From contig JACVJG010000211.1 of the NCBI GenBank assembly GCA_015711875.1, forward strand, positions 1 through 5,919: a stretch of DNA of 5,919 nt. Reading direction: 5' to 3'. Below, in pieces: positions 1-4,562 of the stretch. How positions within the stretch are numbered: the first letter of the stretch is position 1; the number at the start of each line of letters is the position of its first letter. The notes under the pieces were generated by a model that worked only from the letters and a program-made list of their open reading frames with translations, did no database searches and was not told the origin of the DNA. The translations under genes were made by a program, and so were the position numbers. The stretch is from Candidatus Solincola jinzensis (GTDB taxonomy: Bacteria > Actinomycetota > Geothermincolia > Geothermincolales > RBG-13-55-18).

Positions 1-275
1 CCAGGGCCCAGACAAAGACCCGGATTATCGCTCTCCATACCGCCCGCGTGATTCAAGGTTCGGCCGTGGAGCAAGTGCAAGGAGGCCTCTTGCGGTTGCA
101 GCAGAAAGTGGTGATACCGGAGGGTTGTCGGGGAGCATGAGGTATGGGATCGGCGCCCCTAAAACCAGTTCCATCAGAAACTGTTGATGCTGAAGGGTTG
201 TCGACCTAGGAGACATGGAGGCATAAGTTGTCGCCCCACTTACGTAGCCCTTGATAAGAAACGTCTAGGTCGCGC
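1..275. other. Non-coding left edge, no supported gene
   Basis: No convincing gene is seen. A short minus-strand open frame (216 to 25) starts at an ATG with no ribosome binding site and its peptide has no recognisable domain. It also lies across a diverged direct repeat (121-272), which argues against coding. An 8-bp inverted pair, cgacctag (202-209) and ctaggtcg (265-272), sits just beyond the stop of the neighbouring gene, but its long loop and lack of a T tract make it a poor terminator. Confidence 0.5.
121..272. repeat. Diverged tandem direct repeat, about 73-79 bp units
   Basis: Two adjacent units, about 121-193 and 194-272, share blocks in the same order. They begin with the identical 10-mer agggttgtcg (121-130 and 194-203). 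Then come ggag(n)catg(n)agg, then cgcccc, then agaaac(n)gt near the end. Small insertions separate the blocks, so this is an old duplication rather than a fresh one. A further gttgtcg occurs at 227-233. The alignment was made by eye; the 10-mer is certain, the wider homology less so. Confidence 0.45.
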
Positions 276-767
276 TTAAACGATGTCTCGCAGGCGTTCC
301 AGGGCCTGGAAAACAGCTGGGCACACCAGGTAGTTGGCGCCTATGTTGTCCAGGTTGTCCGCCGCATCTGAAGCGAGCGACTGCGGGTAATCGCGGCAGC
401 TGTCGGGACGGTCCTCGTAGATGGTGCAGAGATTCCTCTTCAGGAAGGGGCAGGGGCGGCGGCTAAGGCATACATCGCCTCCCTCGTAATCGCTCAAGTA
501 TCTTTCCCTGAAGTCCGTGATTTTCATACCCAGGCGGCCGGCGAGGCGCTCGATATCTCCATCCTGCAGTATCACGTAGGCCTCCCTGCAGCAGCGGGCG
601 CAACGCGTGCAGTCGAGCTCGGCCATGGCCTTATTGAGGGCCCTTTTCAGCCTGCGGTCCAGCCTTCCCGAGGAGAGGTCCCTTTTCTTCAACCATTCGA
701 TAAAAGCGTCCACCTCTTCCTCGTTGGCCGCCGCCAGCCGTCTCATCCTCCTGATCTCCGCGTCCAT
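276..767 (-). CDS. YkgJ-family CxxCxxCC cysteine-cluster protein
   Basis: This is a 163-residue soluble protein of the YkgJ / putative zinc- or iron-chelating domain family (UPF0153 type). The N-terminal 50 residues are charged and helical. The cluster CTRCARCC follows (Cys53, 56, 59, 60), then Cys100, Cys106 in PCPFL, Cys114 in LCTIY, Cys124 in RPDSCRDYP and Cys149 in VCPAVF. The order C..C..CC - C.FL - C.IY - RP..CR..P is the family signature and implies one or two bound metal centres. The biochemical role of the family is not well settled. The start at 767 (ATG, MDAEIRRM) is chosen because GGGAGGG lies 6 nt upstream. An in-frame ATG at 815 adds 16 unconserved-looking residues and has only a distant AAGGGA. 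There is no membrane segment or signal peptide. It is transcribed away from the SDR gene and appears monocistronic within the window. Confidence 0.85.
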   Translation of the reverse strand: MDAEIRRMRRLAAANEEEVDAFIEWLKKRDLSSGRLDRRLKRALNKAMAELDCTRCARCCREAYVILQDGDIERLAGRLGMKITDFRERYLSDYEGGDVCLSRRPCPFLKRNLCTIYEDRPDSCRDYPQSLASDAADNLDNIGANYLVCPAVFQALERLRDIV

Positions 768-773
768 CCATCG

Positions 774-780
774 CCCTCCC
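774..780 (-). promoter_or_regulatory. Ribosome binding site deciding the YkgJ-like start
   Basis: On the minus strand this reads GGGAGGG, six bases before the ATG at 767. It is the strongest Shine-Dalgarno match near either candidate start and favours the 163-residue form over the 179-residue form. Confidence 0.6.
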
Positions 781-855
781 GGAGTGGCCAGGTCCGTGCC
801 CGGACTATATCCCATATAATTCCATATCCATCCCTTCTGATGCCTGAACCACTAA

Positions 856-885
856 AGCATATTTCCTCCTTCCCCGCGCGGTCAA
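856..885 (-). promoter_or_regulatory. Candidate sigma-70-type promoter for the YkgJ-like gene
   Basis: On the minus strand TTGACC (885-880) is followed after 18 nt by TATGCT (861-856). They match the TTGACA and TATAAT consensus at 5/6 and 4/6 positions. Transcription would begin near 849, about 80 nt before the chosen start codon. A 17-bp hairpin/palindrome overlaps the -35 element. Confidence 0.4.
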
Positions 886-898
886 CCGGTTCGGTTGA
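882..898. promoter_or_regulatory. Inverted repeat overlapping the -35, possible operator
   Basis: tcaaccg-gtt-cggttga is a perfect 7-bp inverted repeat with a 3-nt centre; the inner aaccggtt (884-891) is itself a palindrome. It overlaps the -35 hexamer of the candidate promoter at 856-885, the usual place for a repressor operator. No T tract follows on either strand, so it does not look like a terminator. No regulator gene lies nearby to pair with it. Confidence 0.35.
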
Positions 899-1013
899 TG
901 CCACGACGAGCACCATGAAAATCGCCTCGCTCAAGACCGCCTCGTTTCCGCTCCCGCGTCTTATATTTAATGACCCCCGCTGTGACCTCATCCTTTAAGG
1001 AGAGTGAGAATCA

Positions 1014-1116
1014 CCTTGTTTCTCCGCCTGCATGTGCCGGTTGTAAATGGGGGAATAGAAGGAATTCGTTTGGCAGTGCTGACGATGGCCTTGTTTCTCC
1101 GCCTGCATGTGCCGGT
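1014..1116. repeat. 28-bp exact direct repeat, two copies, 75-bp period
   Basis: Positions 1014-1041 and 1089-1116 are identical over 28 bp (beginning ccttgtttctccgcc, ending catgtgccggt), separated by 47 bp. The second copy runs directly into a strong stem-loop at 1110-1157; the first does not. Blocks of the unit (gtttc, tgccgg, ggaat, tttgg, gctg, then gtttctc again) recur in the same order in the 101-bp repeat array at 4234-4435, so both may belong to one dispersed family. There are only two copies and no cas genes, so this is not a CRISPR array. Confidence 0.85.
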
Positions 1117-1157
1117 CCTGGAAAACGGGGAGGCTACGCGAGCTCTCCAGGCCGGCA
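1110..1157. other. Strong stem-loop at the second repeat copy
   Basis: TGCCGG (1110-1115) pairs with CCGGCA (1152-1157), and CCTGGA (1117-1122) pairs with TCCAGG (1146-1151). T1116 is the only bulge, giving 12 base pairs closing a 23-nt loop. The loop has its own small gct/agc pairing. There is no T tract on either side, so intrinsic termination is unlikely. It could be a structured RNA element or a DNA hairpin. Confidence 0.5.
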
Positions 1158-1179
1158 AGACATCTGTTGAGAGATTGTG

Positions 1180-1208
1180 GGATTGCCGCGTTGTACGGCA
1201 ACCGATCC
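1180..1208. other. Second stem-loop upstream of the SDR promoter
   Basis: ggat (1180-1183) pairs with atcc (1205-1208) and tgccg (1184-1188) pairs with cggca (1196-1200). The loop is 7 nt and there is a one-sided 4-nt bulge (1201-1204). No T tract follows. Function unknown; it lies about 90 bp before the candidate SDR promoter. Confidence 0.3.
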
Positions 1209-1292
1209 AAAGACTCGATGATATACCTCTCTTCAGGGGAAGCATGCGGCATGAGGAAGCCTGCCTGATATCGCGCAAGACGGCTGAGAGAC

Positions 1293-1321
1293 AAGACCCG
1301 CCAGCTGCTATGCGATATAAT
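1293..1321 (+). promoter_or_regulatory. Candidate promoter for the SDR gene
   Basis: A perfect TATAAT lies at 1316-1321. Seventeen nt upstream, aagacc (1293-1298) keeps only the GAC core of TTGACA, so the -35 is weak. The start of transcription would fall near 1328, giving a leader of about 50 nt that includes the ribosome binding site at 1362. A 7-bp inverted pair, atatcgc (1268-1274) and gcgatat (1312-1318), straddles the promoter and overlaps the -10, which could allow regulation. Confidence 0.45.
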
Positions 1322-1361
1322 CGGGCTGGTTGTCCACGCGTAAGTCGGAGGTCTCGAGTCC

Positions 1362-1370
1362 GGGAGGGGG
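1362..1370 (+). promoter_or_regulatory. Ribosome binding site deciding the SDR start
   Basis: GGGAGGGGG lies 7 nt before the GTG at 1378. It supports GTG 1378 over the upstream in-frame TTG at 1330, which has no ribosome binding site and would place 16 extra residues before the Rossmann beta-strand. Confidence 0.65.
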
Positions 1371-1377
1371 TAAAAGC

Positions 1378-2361
1378 GTGAAGGTACTGGTCACCGGCGC
1401 GGCCGGCTTCATCGGTCGCCACATCTCGCGCAGGCTCCTTGAGCGCGGGGACGAGGTACGCGGGTTGCTGATGCCGGGCGAGGATGACCGCGGCCTGGAG
1501 GCAGCGGGAATGGAGGTTTTCCGTGGCGACCTCACGCAACCCGCGAGCATAGCGGGGTTAGCGGACGGCTGTGACAAGGTCATCCACTGCGCCAACCGCA
1601 CCATCGACTGGGGCACGCGCAGGCAGTTCTATTCCATCGGCGTGGACGGGACGCGCAACCTGATTGAGGAATGCGCCGCCAAGGTGGAGCGCTTTGTCTA
1701 CCTCAGCTCGGTGGCCGCTTACGGCCTCGGCGTGCATATGAGGGACTTCGACGAATATATCCCCCTGGTCAAGACGGGCATCCCTTACGGCGACGCCAAG
1801 GCGGAGGCGGAGCAGATAGTGGGCTCATACGGCGCCAAAGGGGCCTTCGAGACCACGGTCATACGGCCCGCCAACGTCACCGGTCCGGGTAGCGTGTGGG
1901 TGAGGGAGGTCCTCGAAGTCATGCATAAAGGTCCCTTTCCCCTCATAGACGGCGGGCGGTGGAGCGCCAGCCTGGTTTACGTGGAGAACCTGGTGGACGG
2001 GATCCTGGCGGCCATGGACGCGGATGCGGCGCGGGGGAGGACATACAACCTGCGCGACGATTACCGCGTCACCTGGAGGGAGTACCTCGAGTGGCTGGGC
2101 GGGTTGGTGGGGAAAAGACCCAGGGGCTCGCTTCCCTTCGGCCTGGCCTGGAGGCTGGGTTGGGTGGTACAGGCCGCTTTTCTGCCCCTGGGAGTGCGCC
2201 CTCCCATCACCGCCCAGGCGGTGGGGATAATGGGCCGCGACCTGGATATCAGCAACCGCAGAGCCAAGGAGGAACTGGGGTGGAGAACCCGGGTCCCTTG
2301 GGAGAAGGCCAAAGCGGAAATAGAGGCCTGGGTTCGCGAGGAGTACAGGCCGCCGCGGTGA
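1378..2361 (+). CDS. Extended-SDR NAD(P)-dependent epimerase/reductase
   Basis: This is a 327-residue cytosolic oxidoreductase of the extended short-chain dehydrogenase/reductase family (NAD-dependent epimerase/dehydratase, 3-beta-hydroxysteroid dehydrogenase-like). The nucleotide-binding GAAGFIG motif is at residues 7-13, directly after the first beta-strand VKVLVT. GDL at 50-52, the GTRNLIEEC helix at 91-99, catalytic SS at 110-111 and Y137-x3-K141 (YGDAK) follow in the expected order. RPANVTGPG at 163-171 begins the substrate-binding half. Arg28 near the end of the second beta-strand, in the place where NAD-dependent members usually have Asp, hints at NADP(H); that is inference. The start is GTG, fixed by its ribosome binding site. 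Length is typical of the family. The ThDP-enzyme gene follows after 159 bp on the same strand, suggesting a shared pathway. The substrate (sugar nucleotide, steroid or terpenoid alcohol, or small ketone) cannot be told from sequence. Confidence 0.88.
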   Translation: MKVLVTGAAGFIGRHISRRLLERGDEVRGLLMPGEDDRGLEAAGMEVFRGDLTQPASIAGLADGCDKVIHCANRTIDWGTRRQFYSIGVDGTRNLIEECAAKVERFVYLSSVAAYGLGVHMRDFDEYIPLVKTGIPYGDAKAEAEQIVGSYGAKGAFETTVIRPANVTGPGSVWVREVLEVMHKGPFPLIDGGRWSASLVYVENLVDGILAAMDADAARGRTYNLRDDYRVTWREYLEWLGGLVGKRPRGSLPFGLAWRLGWVVQAAFLPLGVRPPITAQAVGIMGRDLDISNRRAKEELGWRTRVPWEKAKAEIEAWVREEYRPPR

Positions 2362-2507
2362 AGGGCAGGATGCGAGGATCGCGCAACGATAACGATAGCG
2401 CCGTCTTCGGCACGACTACGTCCCGCTGCCCCCGCAAACCCCGTTCCTCCGATCCGGGCACGGATGAAAGCGGCGTTTCGGATATGATGGGGAAACCGGC
2501 GTGAAAA

Positions 2508-2513
2508 GGGAGG
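2508..2513 (+). promoter_or_regulatory. Ribosome binding site of the ThDP-enzyme gene
   Basis: GGGAGG lies 7 nt before ATG 2521 and fixes that start. The preceding 2362-2507 spacer shows no clear promoter: TATGAT at 2483-2488 has no recognisable -35, so co-transcription with the SDR gene is possible. Confidence 0.6.
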
Positions 2514-2520
2514 TCTGATC

Positions 2521-4182
2521 ATGGCCGAGGTGCACGGAGGACATATCGTAGCGGAGTATCTCAAGAAGGTCGAGGGGATCGACACCATCTTCGCCCTGTC
2601 AGGCGGACATATCGCGCCCATCTTCGACGGCTGCCTGGATCACGGCGTGCGCATCATAGACGTCCGCCACGAGCAGGCGGCGGTGATGATGGCGCATTCC
2701 TGGTCCATTTTTTCCGGCAAGCCCGGGGTGTGCCTGGTCACCGCCGGGCCGGGGTTCACCAACTCGCTGACCGGCGTGGTCAACGCCTATCTTGAGAACA
2801 TGCCCGTGGTGGTGCTGAGCGGCATGGTGCCTCTCCGAGACCTCGACAAGGGGGCACTCCAGGATATGGACCAGCAGGGGATGATAAAGCCGGTGGTGAA
2901 GTGGGCCGCGAGATGCCACCAGGTGGAACGCATTCCGGAATATCTCGAGATGGCCTTTCGCATCGCCGTTTCCGGGCGGCCAGGGCCCGTATTCCTGGAG
3001 TTCGCCACCGAATCCCTCTACCTCACCATGGAGGGATCCGAGGTTAAGTATCCGGAGAGGGGGGCGCGAAAGTACCCCGTGCTCCCGGAGGAGGCGGCCC
3101 TGGCCCAGGCCCTGGAGCTTATCAACGCCGCGGAAAGGCCCCTCTTCATCGGGGGCAGCGGCATCGCCCACAGCCGCTGCGCCGAGGAGGTGAGGGCGCT
3201 GGTGGAGAAGGCGGGCATCCCCACCCTCATCTTCGATAACGGCCGCGGAGCCATACCCGACGAGCATCCCCTGTCCCTGTGGGGTGGCGGGCTCATGGGC
3301 ATGCTGGCGGCCACCTCCATGGCCGACGTGGTCCTGGCCGTGGGAATACGGTTCAACTGGGTCCTCAACTACGGCGATACCCTGGCCAACGCCAAGGTCA
3401 TCCGCGTGGATATCGACCCCGCCGAGGTCGACCGCAACCGCAGGGCCGACGTGGCTCTGGTGGGCGACGCCGGGGCGGTGCTAAGGCGCCTCAACCGCGG
3501 CGTCGAGGAGAAGGACCGCTCCGGGTGGTTACAGACCCTCAAGGACACCTTCGCCACCCTGACGGAGGGGGAGCGTCTGGCCAGGGAGACGCCCGCGGAT
3601 CCCATACACCCCTTCCGTCTCATGCAACACGTCAGGGAGGCCACCGGCGACGACGCCATATTCGTCATCGATGGCGGAGACACGGTTTATTTCGGGCTCA
3701 TGGGCCTGAGGGCCACGGAGATGTCCGGGGTCATCGGCAGCGGGACCCTTTTCGGGTGCCTGGGCACCGGCGTACCCTTCGCCATCGGGGCCAAGGCCGC
3801 CCGGCCGGACAAAAGGGTGGTGCTGGTGACCGGCGACGGGTCCTTCGGCCTCAACGCCATGGAGATGGAGACCTCGTGTCGTCATGGCCTGCCCATCGTG
3901 GTGGTGATCTGTAACGACCAGGCCTGGGGGATGGTCAAACACCACCAGGAGCTGTGCTACGAGGAGTGCAGGGTCTGCGGGACGGAACTGGGCGTGGTGC
4001 ATTACGAGAGGATCGCCGAGGCCCTGGGCGGACATGGCGAGTTCGTGGAGAAGGAGGCGGATATCCTGCCCGCCCTGCGCAGGGCCCTGGACAGCGGTGG
4101 GCCGGCGTGCGTCAACGTGCTCACCGACCCCAAGGTCACCAGCCCCGCCACCCTTATGTTCGCCGAGGGGTTCAAGTTCTGA
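2521..4182 (+). CDS. ThDP-dependent enzyme, acetolactate synthase/2-hydroxyacyl-CoA lyase-like
   Basis: This is a 553-residue cytosolic thiamine-diphosphate enzyme with the three-domain plan of its superfamily. The N-terminal pyrimidine-binding domain spans about 1-170, with the activating Glu51 in RHEQA. The central domain spans about 190-330. The C-terminal pyrophosphate-binding domain spans about 370-540, with GDGSF at 438-442 and NDQAWGM at 465-471, the Mg/ThDP motif. The segment GMV..HQELCYEE.R..TELG at 470-491 resembles acetolactate synthase, where it reads GMVRQWQ..FY...Y.ET.LG. RFNWVLNYG at 277-285 instead resembles the RLNW..(H/G)G stretch of oxalyl-CoA decarboxylase and 2-hydroxyacyl-CoA lyase, and LEFATESLY at 159-167 resembles the ILVBL/HACL2 type. 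The synthase Trp that favours 2-ketobutyrate is His475 here, and no regulatory small-subunit gene is adjacent. I therefore doubt a branched-chain biosynthetic role and favour a C-C lyase or ligase on a 2-hydroxyacyl or 2-keto substrate. The family is sure; the substrate is open. Confidence 0.85.
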   Translation: MAEVHGGHIVAEYLKKVEGIDTIFALSGGHIAPIFDGCLDHGVRIIDVRHEQAAVMMAHSWSIFSGKPGVCLVTAGPGFTNSLTGVVNAYLENMPVVVLSGMVPLRDLDKGALQDMDQQGMIKPVVKWAARCHQVERIPEYLEMAFRIAVSGRPGPVFLEFATESLYLTMEGSEVKYPERGARKYPVLPEEAALAQALELINAAERPLFIGGSGIAHSRCAEEVRALVEKAGIPTLIFDNGRGAIPDEHPLSLWGGGLMGMLAATSMADVVLAVGIRFNWVLNYGDTLANAKVIRVDIDPAEVDRNRRADVALVGDAGAVLRRLNRGVEEKDRSGWLQTLKDTFATLTEGERLARETPADPIHPFRLMQHVREATGDDAIFVIDGGDTVYFGLMGLRATEMSGVIGSGTLFGCLGTGVPFAIGAKAARPDKRVVLVTGDGSFGLNAMEMETSCRHGLPIVVVICNDQAWGMVKHHQELCYEECRVCGTELGVVHYERIAEALGGHGEFVEKEADILPALRRALDSGGPACVNVLTDPKVTSPATLMFAEGFKF

Positions 4183-4233
4183 GGCGCACAGCGCTCGGAC
4201 GAAGGGATCCAGCCAGCGCGTAGCCGCAGGCTA

Positions 4234-4435
4234 GTTCCCCACGTGGGAGAGTCTTTCCGTGTCATAAGGGTGCCGGCAGGTCGGCGGTGGATGGTTCGCC
4301 GGGAAGGAACAAATGGTAAGCGTTGGCAACGGCTGTTTCCTTCGCGGGAGCTTCTTTGCCTGCCATAAGGGTGCCGGCAGGTCGGCGGTGGATGGTTAGC
4401 CGGGAAGGAATATTTGGTAATCGCTGGCAACTGAC
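4234..4435. repeat. Tandem 101-bp repeat array, two full and two partial copies
   Basis: Full copies are 4234-4334 and 4335-4435. A core of 47 bp (4263-4309 and 4364-4410) differs at one base (C4297 versus A4398). Over 4234-4330 about 82 of 97 bases match by hand count. A degenerate tail of an earlier copy is visible before it (about 4196-4233: gaaggga, agcg, ggct, gtt in the same order). The head of a later one follows (about 4446-4472: gtttctcgag ... aaggctacgg). The array thus fills most of the spacer between two convergent genes. It has no open frame with a ribosome binding site. Confidence 0.88.
4299..4347. other. Stem-loop across the junction of the 101-bp repeats
   Basis: gaaggaa (4303-4309) pairs perfectly with ttccttc (4337-4343). 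Three more pairs, 4299-4301 with 4345-4347, extend it across one mismatch, and ca/tg extends it inward across a bulge. Inside sits a small hairpin, cgtt-ggc-aacg (4321-4331). The equivalent pairing in the second copy is largely lost, so conservation of the structure is doubtful. Confidence 0.35.
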
Positions 4436-4539
4436 AAGGTGTTTCTCGAGCCATTGCGCAACCAAGGCTACGGACGCGTTTTTCGCTCGTCTTTATAAAG
4501 CTTGGTGCGCGGTTGCCTTCTGGCAAATCGTTTCGGCGA

Positions 4540-4562
4540 CCTCTCGCCTCTCAGGCGAGGGG
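4540..4562. terminator. Hairpin at the 3' end of the sensor kinase gene
   Basis: Positions 4540-4549 pair with 4553-4562 around a 3-nt loop that overlaps the kinase stop codon (4551-4553). As plus-strand RNA the stem is 10 bp with one G-U; as minus-strand RNA it has 7 perfect inner pairs plus a mismatch. No U tract follows on either strand, so it is at best a weak or factor-dependent terminator between the convergent genes. A smaller hairpin, ttgcc-ttct-ggcaa, lies at 4513-4526. Confidence 0.3.

Larger units (their letters stand above)
768..1377. other. 610-bp divergent intergenic region
   Basis: This spacer separates the minus-strand Cys-cluster gene from the plus-strand SDR gene. It holds a candidate promoter for each, a 28-bp exact direct repeat, and two stem-loops. 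Several open frames cross it on both strands (for example minus 1294-995 and plus 1004-1381). They start at TTG or without a ribosome binding site, overlap the repeats so that the same peptide appears twice, and match no family I know. I treat the region as non-coding. Confidence 0.6.

Noticed and set aside
25..216. 63-residue minus-strand open frame
   Set aside because: No ribosome binding site, no recognisable domain, and it lies across a diverged direct repeat.
743..991. 82-residue minus-strand open frame overlapping the YkgJ-like N-terminus
   Set aside because: It is out of frame with the YkgJ-like gene, lacks domain similarity and contains the promoter region.
1014..1116. Two identical 28-bp repeats with a 47-bp spacer as a CRISPR array
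   Set aside because: Only two copies, no further repeat either side, no cas genes, and the inter-repeat sequence itself resembles parts of the 4.2-kb repeat array.
1330..1377. Upstream TTG start for the SDR protein
   Set aside because: It has no ribosome binding site and adds 16 residues before the Rossmann strand, while GTG 1378 has GGGAGGGGG at ideal spacing.
988..1539. Minus-strand open frames in the divergent spacer (1539-988 and 1294-995)
   Set aside because: They overlap the SDR start and the repeats (the same peptide occurs twice), use TTG or unsupported starts, and show no family signature.
2599..3267. Long open frames antisense or out of frame to the ThDP gene (for example 3267-2599 minus, 3279-3914 plus)
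   Set aside because: They are composition-driven shadows in GC-rich sequence; the 553-residue frame has all catalytic motifs and a good ribosome binding site.
4471..4490. T5 run at 4479-4483 as an intrinsic terminator of the ThDP gene
   Set aside because: No stable GC-rich hairpin could be drawn immediately before the T run.
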